A DNA stretch of 64,000 nt from JAICND01 sp040905905. GTDB lineage: Bacteria; Actinomycetota; Acidimicrobiia; Spongiisociales; ZC4RG35. Below the pieces are notes generated by a model. It was not told the origin of the DNA, did not search any database, and saw only the letters and a list, made by a program, of their open reading frames with translations. The translations under genes and the position numbers were made by a program. This document shows, piece after piece, positions 56,376 to 64,000 of this stretch. The DNA is taken from the NCBI GenBank assembly GCA_040905905.1, contig JBBDQN010000050.1:1-64000 (forward strand), written 5' to 3'. How positions within the stretch are numbered: the first letter of the stretch is position 1; every line of letters starts with the position of its first letter.

Positions 56376-57998
56376 ATGAGGGCCCGGGTCAACCGCGGTC
56401 GGTGGTCGCGGATCGTCGTATCGGCTTTGTTGGTGGGGCTGACTGTTGTCCCCACATTGCCAGCAATTGGGCAAGAGACCATCAGGATCCTTCCCCTGGG
56501 AGACTCCATAACCGAGGGGAAGAAGGGTGACGCAACCTATCGGTACTTCCTGTGGCACCACCTCCTCAACGCCGGTCACGATGTCGACTTCGTCGGATCT
56601 ATGAACGGGGTCAAGGGAACGGGTGTGCCCAAGTACCCCGACTTTGATCAAGATCACGAAGGGCACTCAGGCTGGACGGCCAACCAGATGGCGAAATATG
56701 CCAAGACCTTCGCCCAGCAGGCCAGCGCGCAGATCGTCTTGGTTCACCTCGGCACCAATGACGTTCTCAAGGGCCAGACCAATGCCTCGACCAGAAGCGA
56801 TCTCGAGACGGTCATTAGCCAGCTGCGTCTGGCCAATCCTCAAATGGTGATCCTCCTCGCCGAGATAATCCCGATCGCAGGCAAGGAGGCGCAGGTTCAG
56901 GAACTCAACGCCCTGATCCGAAGCCTGGCCACCGAAACCAATACAACGAGCTCTTCGGTGATCGCCGTCGACCATTACACGGACTTCAACGCCAACACCG
57001 ATCTCTACGACGGCATTCACCCCTCGGAGTCTGGCTATGACAAGATCGCGGATCGATGGTTTGACGTCCTGGGCGGGCTGCTGGGAGAGGTTTCGTCCCC
57101 GACAACCGTCACCCTTACTGAGCCAACCGCAGGCGCGTCCTTTCCTTCCGGCTCCAGCATTCTGCTGAAGGCATCTGTCGGTGGCGAACAGCTCGTGACC
57201 AAGGTCGTGTTTCTCGCCGACGGCGTCCCGGTCGGGGAGGACACAACGAGCCCCTACGAATTCTCTTGGTCGGGTGCGAGCGATGGACAGCTTGCTCTCA
57301 ATGCCGATGCTCACGAGCAAGGCAGTGCAATTGTTTCTTCCCCAGCCGTGTCGATCACCGTCGGCAACCCTCCCGTTTCCTCAGAGGTTCTTGTGGTGGT
57401 CGGCGATCCGGCCAACATTGGCTCAGGCGAGGCCCGGGTAATCGAACGCCTGGCGTTCCTCGGATTTACCGTCGCTGTAGCCGACGACAAGGGCATCACT
57501 GCCGGGGCGGCATCCGGGAAGGTGTTGGTCATGATCTCAGCAAGCGTTGACTCCGGGAAGATCGGCACCACTTTTACCGGCACCGCCCTCCCCGTCATTG
57601 CCTTGGCTGGCGAGCTCTTTGACGATCTGGGCATGACAGGAGCCGCGTCCGGTGTGGACTATGGCGAGACCGCCGGCACCGACAAACGCAAGACTCTGGT
57701 GATAACTGCCTCCACCCATCCTCTGGCATCCGGCCTGTCAGGAACCGTCACGGTGTCCGACCCGGCCAGTAAGTTTATGTGGGGATTGCCGGCAAGCAGC
57801 GCAGCCCTGGTGGCAACTCTTGAGAACGACCCGGCCAAGTATGCGGTGTTTGGTTACGAATCGGGAACGGCGATGGTCTCGGGTTTCGCTCCCGCCCGTA
57901 GAGTTGGTTTGTTCCTTCATGAAAAGACAGCATCCACGCTCACGGCTGCAGGGTGGTCGATATTCGACTCCGCGGTACAGTGGGCGACGGGCGGCTAA
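56376..57998 (+). CDS. Secreted SGNH/GDSL hydrolase with Ig-like and C-terminal domains
   Basis: A 540-residue exported esterase. After a signal peptide (about 1-30), the SGNH domain starts with the nucleophile in ILPLGDSITEG; Gly and Asn of the oxyanion hole are in VHLGTNDV, and Asp and His are in YDGIHPSESGYDKIADRW. A Big/Ig-like domain follows at about 240-325 (VTLTEPTAGASFPSGSS), and then a ~200-residue domain that starts VLVVVGDPANIGSG and resembles uncharacterised secreted modules. It probably removes acetyl groups from an extracellular polysaccharide. The SGNH/MBOAT acyltransferase pair just downstream suggests a link. GGAG precedes the ATG. Confidence 0.88.
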   Translation: MRARVNRGRWSRIVVSALLVGLTVVPTLPAIGQETIRILPLGDSITEGKKGDATYRYFLWHHLLNAGHDVDFVGSMNGVKGTGVPKYPDFDQDHEGHSGWTANQMAKYAKTFAQQASAQIVLVHLGTNDVLKGQTNASTRSDLETVISQLRLANPQMVILLAEIIPIAGKEAQVQELNALIRSLATETNTTSSSVIAVDHYTDFNANTDLYDGIHPSESGYDKIADRWFDVLGGLLGEVSSPTTVTLTEPTAGASFPSGSSILLKASVGGEQLVTKVVFLADGVPVGEDTTSPYEFSWSGASDGQLALNADAHEQGSAIVSSPAVSITVGNPPVSSEVLVVVGDPANIGSGEARVIERLAFLGFTVAVADDKGITAGAASGKVLVMISASVDSGKIGTTFTGTALPVIALAGELFDDLGMTGAASGVDYGETAGTDKRKTLVITASTHPLASGLSGTVTVSDPASKFMWGLPASSAALVATLENDPAKYAVFGYESGTAMVSGFAPARRVGLFLHEKTASTLTAAGWSIFDSAVQWATGG

Positions 57999-58031
57999 CA
58001 AAACTCGGATTCATGGACGCTGCTCGGTTGG

Positions 58032-59102
58032 CTACTTTGCACGTGCGGGTGCAAACGACGCCAACCACCTGTGTGTAGCCGCGAGCTGAAAATCGTGTTC
58101 GGCGAGAACCGCCAAGTCTCGTAACAGCACGTTGGTGAATTCCACCGCTGCGATGGGGTTCAGATGAGCCGGATCGCGGAAATCTTGGCTCTGAAACTGG
58201 ATTTCGGGTTCGATTATCGCCACCCCGGGCCCGGCGACACTCGACAACAGGGTCTGGAATTCCGATAGAGATGTTGCTCCGCCTGGCTGCACCGCGTCAT
58301 AGTCGGAGCTCACCGGCAGCGGCAGCAAGACGACGGAGCGACCCTGGTTCCGAATCTCGGCTACCAGGCGTTCCAATGCCTCAAACTGCACGTCACCCAT
58401 CGCAAAGTCCCGCATTTCCTTGGTAATCCAATTCTCGCGCCACGCATCCGAGAATTCGTACGAGAAGTCCCTTTCCACTGGGATCTTTTGCCCAAACGGC
58501 CCTGTCAGCAACCTCTCGCCGCGATCGCGTCGAATAATGTTACTTGCGAGTGAATAGGGCGTTCGAAGAGCTTCCCTGATTCGAAGGAGGGCCAAGTGAT
58601 CCTCAACTTTTGAAATCAGAGCGGGCCTCTCGGTCGTGAATTCGATTAGGCCTCTAGATTCAGCTAGCTGATCGAAATGTTGTTGCGGGCCTCCATCATT
58701 GAGTTCGCGGGTTGTGAGGCCGATTACGACCACTTCCGGGTCAAGAGTCGGAAGTACAACCTCGATTGCCCACAGCTCAAGCGAGCTCATGAACATAGCG
58801 TTGATGGAAGCGTTATAAGCAGTGACTCCGTTTCCTTCGCTGTTGAAGGTCAAGGGATTGAGAGCCTGGTCCATAGATGAAGAGCCCAAGAAAACGACAT
58901 CGACGTCTGTGGAGCCAGCTGCCAGATCTGTCATCTGGTCGACCTTGGCTGCCATTTGAGCCGATGGCCAACCTTCGGTGGTAGGCGCGAACGGCTCAAT
59001 TGCACGGGCGGTTAGCTCGGCAGCCAGGAACAAGGCGACTGCGGCCAACGTCATTCCTTTCCAGCTTGTGTGTCTTCGGGGCTCTAAGTTGGACGATTTC
59101 AT
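58032..59102 (-). CDS. Membrane-anchored SGNH-like protein paired with MBOAT acyltransferase
   Basis: A 356-residue protein with one N-terminal membrane helix (about 16-34) and an extracytoplasmic SGNH-like fold. The first block reads VVFLGSSSMDQALNP, with Ser in the nucleophile position, and LPLPVSSDYD and DFRDPAHLNPIAAVEFTN supply the later Asp-His block. Its start follows the MBOAT gene by 1 bp, as in AlgI/AlgX- or DltB/DltD-type pairs, where the SGNH partner passes acetyl or similar groups to a surface polymer. The acceptor is unknown. Confidence 0.82.
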   Translation of the reverse strand: MKSSNLEPRRHTSWKGMTLAAVALFLAAELTARAIEPFAPTTEGWPSAQMAAKVDQMTDLAAGSTDVDVVFLGSSSMDQALNPLTFNSEGNGVTAYNASINAMFMSSLELWAIEVVLPTLDPEVVVIGLTTRELNDGGPQQHFDQLAESRGLIEFTTERPALISKVEDHLALLRIREALRTPYSLASNIIRRDRGERLLTGPFGQKIPVERDFSYEFSDAWRENWITKEMRDFAMGDVQFEALERLVAEIRNQGRSVVLLPLPVSSDYDAVQPGGATSLSEFQTLLSSVAGPGVAIIEPEIQFQSQDFRDPAHLNPIAAVEFTNVLLRDLAVLAEHDFQLAATHRWLASFAPARAK

Positions 59103-59103
59103 T

Positions 59104-60519
59104 TCAGAACTGGAAGTAGATGAACGGTGTAACTGGCCCGCCGCTGAAAACGATTATCGCGAGGAGCAGACTGGCATATGCGAGACCCTGCCAGGCAGGG
59201 CGCCATTGGAGCATCACTTCGTGCCTACCGGCATTGCGCTGCCACAGGTCAATCGCGAGAACTGCAAGCGCCGCCAACCCGACCAACATCGCGTTATTAG
59301 GTTCGGGAAGGGCCAGCTCGAACTGGAAAAGGCGTTGCACGAACGAAGCCGCAATGGAGAGGCTATCCGCCCTAAAGAAAATCCATGCAAAGGCAACGAG
59401 GTGGAAAGTGGCCAGCGCAGGGATCAGGTCCTTGCGCCACCTGAAGGGCCCCTGGTAGCCCCGCGGGACATAACTGCCTCGCCAGCGGTGGACAGCAAGA
59501 TAAATCCCGTGCAAGCCGCCCCAGATCACAAACGTCCAAGCGGCCCCGTGCCAAAGCCCCCCCAACAGCATCACGAGCATCAGGTTTCGGTATGTGTTCA
59601 ATCGGCCCTTGCGGTTGCCGCCCAGCGGTATGTACAGATAATCATGCAGCCAGGTCGAGAGTGAAATGTGCCAAGTGCGCCAGAAGGCGGTGATGTTCCT
59701 GGAGAGATACGGTTGACTGAAGTTCTCCATCAGCTCTATGCCCAGGAGGCGTGACGTGCCCCGCCCGATATCGGTGTATCCCGAGAAGTCGCCGTAGATC
59801 TGGAGGGCGAAGGCATAGAGGCCGAAAAGAAGAGCGACTGACGAGTTCGCCTCCGGAGTGGCAAAGGCCGACTCAACTATGGGCGCCATTACGTCGGCGA
59901 TGGCCACCTTTTTGAAGAGTCCGATGAGTATCAACAGGAGACCAGCCGACACTTGGCTGGAATTGGGACGCACCCGGGGCTTGATGATCTGCGGGAGGAG
60001 CGTCTGGGCACGTTCGATCGGTCCCGCCACCAACTGCGGGAAATAGGCGACGTAAAGCGCGAAATCCAGGAGGCTTGTGGCTGGTTCAATCCGCCTTCGG
60101 TATACATCGAAGGCGTAAGACATCGACTGGAACGTGTAGAAGGAGATACCGACGGGAAGGATGATGCGCAACGCCGGAAGATTGGCGCTGAGGCCGATCC
60201 TCTCCAGCATCGTCCCCGCAGATTCCACGAAGAAGTTGAAATATTTGAAGAAGCCAAGAACGACCAGATTGACGACGATGCTGGTGATGAGAAGGCGCTT
60301 GCGCACCTTGGGATCCTCGGTGCGTCCTAAATAGATGCCGACGCCATAGTCGATGACGGTTGTGAAAGCCAGGAGAGCAAGGAACCGGTAGTCCCACCAT
60401 CCGTAGAAGATGTAGGAGGCGACAAGCAGCATGCGGTTCTGCCCCTTGTGCCGAAGCCGAAGGTAGGCCAACAGCACCAGCGGCAGAAAGATGACGAACT
60501 CGACTGAGTTGAAGATCAC
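59104..60519 (-). CDS. MBOAT family O-acyltransferase (AlgI-like)
   Basis: A polytopic membrane O-acyltransferase of about 471 residues. It opens with the family sequence IFNSVEFVIFLPLVLLAYL, has GYTDIGRGTSRLLGIELMENFSQPY and FWRTWHISLSTWLHDYLYIPLGGNRKG, and the catalytic His in LLGGLWHGAAW. The GTG at 60519 is chosen since MBOAT proteins usually start at this motif; a start at 60552 would add 11 residues. It forms an operon with the SGNH-like gene and probably acetylates an exported polysaccharide. Confidence 0.93.
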   Translation of the reverse strand: MIFNSVEFVIFLPLVLLAYLRLRHKGQNRMLLVASYIFYGWWDYRFLALLAFTTVIDYGVGIYLGRTEDPKVRKRLLITSIVVNLVVLGFFKYFNFFVESAGTMLERIGLSANLPALRIILPVGISFYTFQSMSYAFDVYRRRIEPATSLLDFALYVAYFPQLVAGPIERAQTLLPQIIKPRVRPNSSQVSAGLLLILIGLFKKVAIADVMAPIVESAFATPEANSSVALLFGLYAFALQIYGDFSGYTDIGRGTSRLLGIELMENFSQPYLSRNITAFWRTWHISLSTWLHDYLYIPLGGNRKGRLNTYRNLMLVMLLGGLWHGAAWTFVIWGGLHGIYLAVHRWRGSYVPRGYQGPFRWRKDLIPALATFHLVAFAWIFFRADSLSIAASFVQRLFQFELALPEPNNAMLVGLAALAVLAIDLWQRNAGRHEVMLQWRPAWQGLAYASLLLAIIVFSGGPVTPFIYFQF

Positions 60520-60694
60520 GCCTGGATCCAATCCGGTGGATGCCCAAGGCAATGCCCAACGATTGGCAATGCGCAGCGCGCTTGTTGACTAACCCCTGAC
60601 AGCTTCACTCCCGGCTTCCCACGGGGCAATCTAGCCGCCGAGTCGCGCTACTCCCAGAGGGCGATGGATGTATTTCTGGTCACGCCCGGCCGGG

Positions 60695-61618
60695 CTAGGC
60701 AGGCAGGGATCCGACGCTGGCCAAGAGTTCGTCGATACCGCGATGGTCGGTCAGATCGAGCCATTGCAGGTAGTACTTCTGGACCCCGACCTCCTCGAGC
60801 GCCCCGAAGGCGGCGGCTGCCTGGTCTGGGGTACCCATCGGGACCCCGGCCTTTTGCCAACGTTCCGTCAGTGCTTCAACTGTCACTTTCCGGAACCGGG
60901 CCGCTTCAGCCATCAACCCAGAGAAGACCGCGGTCGAAGGCGCCAGTACGGCGGGCCCCATCACCGACATCGTGATCGATTGGGGATCGCGGCCGGCTGT
61001 CGCGGCCGCCTCCCGGACCTTGGCGATTTTCGGGGCCAGATCCGCTGGAGCGATCGCGAAGTGGTTGTACTCGTCGGCATATCGTCCTGCCAACGTGGGT
61101 GTCTTTTCCGGGCCTGATCCACCTACGAGAATCCTGATTTGGCCAGGACGGGGTAGTGCATCTGCGTCGGTGCGGTAGAAGGAACCTTCGAACGCCTGAC
61201 CCGTAAAGGAGGCTCGAATGTATTGGAGGGACTCTTCGAGCCGGGCGAACCGTTCCTTCGACGGGGGGAAGGGAAGCCCAAATGCCTGATGTTCGGCCTC
61301 CATCCAACCGGTTCCAACACCCAGGTCGAATCTTCCGCCGCTCATCTCATCGAGGGTTGCAGCGCTCTTGGCGATCACTGCCGGGTGCCGGAATGTGATC
61401 GGAGTCACGAGGATCGCCATGCGGATGCTCCTGAGGCTTTGAGTGAGCCCACCAAATGAGGTAAACGCATCGGTCGTAGGCATGGGCCGTGCCGGCCAGT
61501 AGTAGTGATCGGCTCTGGCAAAGGAGAAAAGACCGGCTTCTTCGGCACGATGGGCGGCTCTGACCAGATCGCCGTAGCTGCCGCCGATCTGGGGTTCGGT
61601 CATGAGCGAAAACTGCAT
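60695..61618 (-). CDS. LLM class F420-dependent oxidoreductase
   Basis: A 307-residue luciferase-like, F420-type oxidoreductase. Family features are the N-terminal barrel strand with AEEAGLFSFARADHY, ILVTPITFRHPAVIAKSAATLDEMSGGRFDLGVGTGWMEAEH, and ILVGGSGPEKTPTLAGRYADEYN. The ATG at 61618 has TACGGT 6 bases upstream and no ribosome-binding site. It is closely similar to the partial gene at the right edge of the window. The 175-bp region between it and the MBOAT gene holds no recognisable feature. Substrate unknown. Confidence 0.9.
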   Translation of the reverse strand: MQFSLMTEPQIGGSYGDLVRAAHRAEEAGLFSFARADHYYWPARPMPTTDAFTSFGGLTQSLRSIRMAILVTPITFRHPAVIAKSAATLDEMSGGRFDLGVGTGWMEAEHQAFGLPFPPSKERFARLEESLQYIRASFTGQAFEGSFYRTDADALPRPGQIRILVGGSGPEKTPTLAGRYADEYNHFAIAPADLAPKIAKVREAAATAGRDPQSITMSVMGPAVLAPSTAVFSGLMAEAARFRKVTVEALTERWQKAGVPMGTPDQAAAAFGALEEVGVQKYYLQWLDLTDHRGIDELLASVGSLPA

Positions 61619-61624
61619 GCGGGA

Positions 61625-61630
61625 ACCGTA
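61625..61630 (-). promoter_or_regulatory. Putative -10 hexamer (TACGGT) upstream of the second LLM gene
   Basis: On the minus strand TACGGT is followed by TCCCGC and the ATG at 61618, a 6-base gap, consistent with a leaderless transcript. Confidence 0.4.
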
Positions 61631-61673
61631 GCCCCCCAACCGGTCGTCCCAACATCAACCAAGGAGATCGCGG

Positions 61674-63509
61674 ATGCGTCGGTTCTCGGGAGTTTTGCTA
61701 ACCCTGGCGGTGGCCGCCTGCATCCCCGCCGTCTCGACCCAGGGCAACAGAGTGCCGTCTGTATCTACGACAGCGGTCCTGTCCGTGGCCAGCGATGGCC
61801 TGGCTTTGTTCGACTCATGTGACGAGGTGCTCTCGTACTTTCAGGACAATGCGCTCCACCAGGTGACGGCCTGGGGATTGGGCGGTGGGTGGGGCGCATG
61901 GGATGGTTTCCGGCTCGGATTCGAGGCAATGGCCACAAGTGATGTGGCCCAAGGCGCTGCGACCTACTCCACGACCAATGTCCAGGAAGCAGGAATCGAC
62001 GAACCCGACCTTATCAAGACTGACGGCCAGGTCGTCGTTGCCCTAGCCGGTGCCAAGTTGCACGTGCTGGACGCAGTCCCGCGTCTACGCATCTTGGGCG
62101 AACTCAACCTGGGCGAGATCGTTCCCCAGAACCTCTTTCTGGTGGGAGACCGGGTGATCGTCATCGGATCGGCGCCCATGCCGATGGCGATGCCGATGGC
62201 CGGGATTGCGGCTGATGCCATGTTGTGGATGCCTCCCGACACCACCGTGGCTCTCATCGACCTCTCCGATCCTTCTGAACCCGAGGTGATCGAGAAGCTG
62301 ACTCTGGAGGGAAACCTTCTCTCCGCTCGGCTTCATGGCAACGAAATGTCGATCGTCATCACTTCGTTTCCCCGCCACCTTCCTTTTGTCGCGCCCGATC
62401 CCAACGTCGGCCCGGTGACCGCCGAGCGCATCGCACTCGCTCTCAACCGGCGAGTAATCATCGAGACGAATATCGAAGACTGGTTTCCTCGTTTCCGTCA
62501 CGAAATCGGCGGAGAGCGAGGCCGGGTCCTCGAAGGTCCGTTGGTCGATTGTGGCGCGGTGGCCCGGCCTGTGGAGTTTTCTGGACTCTCCTCAACAAGT
62601 GTTCTCACTTTCGATCTCAAGGAAGGTCTAGCCTTGGCCGGCTCGTTCGGTCTGGCCTCCGACGCACAGACTGTCTATGCCTCGGCGTCGGCTACTTACG
62701 TTGCGACTCAAGAGTGGCAAGAGTTGGATCCTGTTCGGTTCGACGAAGGTTTGGTCACCACCTCTATCCACCGATTTGATACCTCCGACCCGGCGACCGT
62801 CACGTTTACGGGGACCGGCGAAGTCCCGGGATGGCTCTACTCACAGTGGGCACTATCCGAGGACTCGGAGGGTCGTCTCCGGGTGGCTTCCACCACATCT
62901 CCACCCTGGGGTTTCCGTCCTGGCATAACCCAGTCCGTGGTGAGTGTGCTCGAACCGACCGAGGGGCGCCTCGAAACGATCGGAACCATCGGTGGTCTCG
63001 GTATCGACGAACAGATTTATGCGGTCAGGTTTATGGACGATCTCGCATACGTCGTTACGTTCCGCCAAGTTGATCCTCTGTACGTCATCGACCTCAGCGA
63101 CCCGACCTCGCCCCAGCTGGCCGGCTCGCTCAAGATTCCCGGGTACTCGGCCTACCTGCATCCGATCGAGGGTGGCCTGCTGATCGGTGTCGGCCAGGAC
63201 GCCGATCTCAACGGCCAGGTGAAGGGAACCCAGGTGGCGCTGTTCGACGTCTCTGATCCCTACGACCCGGTCCAGATCAAAGATCACCTTTCCGGGTGGG
63301 TATTCGGAGGCCGAATGGGACCACCACGCCTTCTTGTACTGGCAGCCCACATCAACCCTGGTGATCCCGTTGACCTGGGGTTCGACAGGTGCAGTGGCGA
63401 TCCAAACCTCGTCGGCGGGCCTCGAAGAAATCGCCGCCATCGAACAGTTCAACCAGATCGTGCGGACCGTCGTGGTCGGAGGCGACCGCTTGTTGGCTCT
63501 CTCCTATGA
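61674..63509 (+). CDS. Beta-propeller domain lipoprotein, frameshifted near its C-terminus
   Basis: An exported protein of the secreted beta-propeller family (PF09826-like). The signal peptide MRRFSGVLLTLAVAAC has a lipobox Cys at residue 16. The mature protein contains TTNVQEAGIDEPDLIKTDGQVV, the family hallmark, and repeated blades such as PLYVIDLSDPTSPQLAGSLKIPGYSAYLHPI. After LSGWVF the frame is lost, and the last ~65 residues are Arg/Pro-rich nonsense. The correct ending continues in another frame to 63570. One extra G in the GGG at 63298-63300 explains it. AGGAG precedes the ATG. Confidence 0.85.
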   Translation: MRRFSGVLLTLAVAACIPAVSTQGNRVPSVSTTAVLSVASDGLALFDSCDEVLSYFQDNALHQVTAWGLGGGWGAWDGFRLGFEAMATSDVAQGAATYSTTNVQEAGIDEPDLIKTDGQVVVALAGAKLHVLDAVPRLRILGELNLGEIVPQNLFLVGDRVIVIGSAPMPMAMPMAGIAADAMLWMPPDTTVALIDLSDPSEPEVIEKLTLEGNLLSARLHGNEMSIVITSFPRHLPFVAPDPNVGPVTAERIALALNRRVIIETNIEDWFPRFRHEIGGERGRVLEGPLVDCGAVARPVEFSGLSSTSVLTFDLKEGLALAGSFGLASDAQTVYASASATYVATQEWQELDPVRFDEGLVTTSIHRFDTSDPATVTFTGTGEVPGWLYSQWALSEDSEGRLRVASTTSPPWGFRPGITQSVVSVLEPTEGRLETIGTIGGLGIDEQIYAVRFMDDLAYVVTFRQVDPLYVIDLSDPTSPQLAGSLKIPGYSAYLHPIEGGLLIGVGQDADLNGQVKGTQVALFDVSDPYDPVQIKDHLSGWVFGGRMGPPRLLVLAAHINPGDPVDLGFDRCSGDPNLVGGPRRNRRHRTVQPDRADRRGRRRPLVGSLL

Positions 63510-63570
63510 CGGGATAACCGAGCTGCAATTGTCAACCCTGGCTGAGCTGAACTGGATCCAACTGTCCTAA
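63301..63570 (+). pseudogene. Out-of-frame C-terminal part of the beta-propeller protein
   Basis: In the frame starting at 63301 the sequence reads YSEAEWDHHAFLYWQPT, exactly the segment expected after the last blade, and goes on to STLAELNWIQLS and a stop at 63570. It therefore restores the family's normal end. A single-base insertion just upstream, from sequencing or a real mutation, moves it out of frame. Confidence 0.85.
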
Positions 63571-63580
63571 GTGCCACCCT

Positions 63581-64000
63581 TCAGGGTCGGAACGGAGCGA
63601 TCAGCCGGGCGATCCGGGCCACGTCGGTGGTGCCGACCTGGAGATAGATCCGCGAAACCCCGGCCTCCCGCAGCGGTTCCAGACTGACGGCTAGACGTTC
63701 CCCCCAACCGAAGGGAATGTGGCGGGCAGCAAGCCTCGACTCCAGTTCCTTGGCAGTACGGCCTCGTTCCGCGGCTTCGGCATCCAGCAATTCCAGGTAG
63801 TCGAATTCGTTGACCGCCGCGAAGACCGGTGTCGTATAGCTGAGCCGGATGCCGGTCGGGTCTCGGTCCGCGGCGACCGCTGCCTTGTGACACGTGGCGA
63901 CCCGGCCGGTTAGGTCACCATCGAGGCTAGGAAACAGGTTGAACTCGTCGGCGTAACGTCCGGCAAGCTCGGGAGTACGACTTGCGCCCGAGCCACCCAC
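63581..64000 (-). CDS. LLM class F420-dependent oxidoreductase, C-terminal part (cut by window end)
   Basis: The last 139 residues of a luciferase-like oxidoreductase whose start lies beyond the window. It begins in the conserved VGGSGASRTPELAGRYADEFN motif, which aligns with ILVGGSGPEKTPTLAGRYADEYN of the gene at 60695-61618, and ends with ISRIYLQVGTTD. It converges on the beta-propeller gene. F420 use is assumed from its relatives. Confidence 0.85.
   Translation of the reverse strand: MGGSGASRTPELAGRYADEFNLFPSLDGDLTGRVATCHKAAVAADRDPTGIRLSYTTPVFAAVNEFDYLELLDAEAAERGRTAKELESRLAARHIPFGWGERLAVSLEPLREAGVSRIYLQVGTTDVARIARLIAPFRP

Overview
The window reads as a chromosomal segment of a high-GC actinobacterium. 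Supporting signs are coenzyme F420 enzymes (a CofC/FbiD guanylyltransferase and three LLM-class F420-type oxidoreductases), menaquinone genes, inositol-3-phosphate synthase, an Asp-type MurA, a DUF3105 protein, a SUF-only iron-sulfur pathway with an intein in SufB, and many GTG/TTG starts. Class Acidimicrobiia is my best guess; that is inference from gene content. The run of ten Ns at 25231-25240 and two single-base frameshifts in otherwise well-conserved genes point to a draft or metagenome assembly.

Layout. 1-7.4 kb: an SDR protein, an orphan sugar-type ABC ATPase, PIG-L deacetylase, CofC, an LLM oxidoreductase, thioesterase, universal stress protein and serA. 7.4-18.9 kb: pgpA, an S9 peptidase, a META-domain lipoprotein, then the line ilvE-hypothetical-FAH hydrolase-gltX-tRNA-Glu, a 25-bp hairpin, rpiB, murA, a SpoIID-like protein, a NifU-domain protein and meaB. 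18.8-25.7 kb: ppdK, a DUF3105 protein, menA, menB, menE and arfB. 25.7-33.2 kb: a polytopic membrane protein with a cytochrome c lipoprotein, ino1, a DUF6941-like protein, a Tat-exported M23 peptidase behind a long leader, a frameshifted homocysteine methyltransferase-like gene, a sarcosine-oxidase-like flavoenzyme and a hairpin-repeat array. 33.2-48 kb: gltB, sufB with intein, a sigma-70 factor, a DEAD-box helicase, a GH-like secreted protein, sufD-Rieske-sufC, a metallopeptidase. 47.8-55.2 kb: fumC, a two-component system flanked by two secreted paralogues, then sufC2-sufS-sufU on the minus strand. 55.2-64 kb: a Tat-exported poly-Thr protein, YbaK-like deacylase, secreted SGNH esterase, an SGNH/MBOAT acyltransferase pair, two more LLM oxidoreductases and a frameshifted beta-propeller lipoprotein.

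How the genes work together. The SUF genes form two clusters, sufB...sufD-rieske-sufC1 on plus and sufC2-sufS-sufU on minus, which together give a full cluster-assembly machine plus a second SufC ATPase. menA/menB/menE are three steps of menaquinone synthesis. gltX lies 15 bp ahead of tRNA-Glu, its substrate. The most interesting unit is at 49.2-52.8 kb: an OmpR-type regulator and kinase between two secreted proteins that share a ~64-residue domain, with the same three-unit, 11-bp-spaced direct repeat in the upstream region of both secreted genes and of the regulator.

Many genes have a TAnnnT hexamer exactly 6-7 bases before the start codon, which suggests widespread leaderless transcription. 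Stop/start overlaps of the GTGA or ATGA type are common and imply translational coupling. Several convergent gene pairs are separated by long perfect inverted repeats that probably act as two-way terminators.
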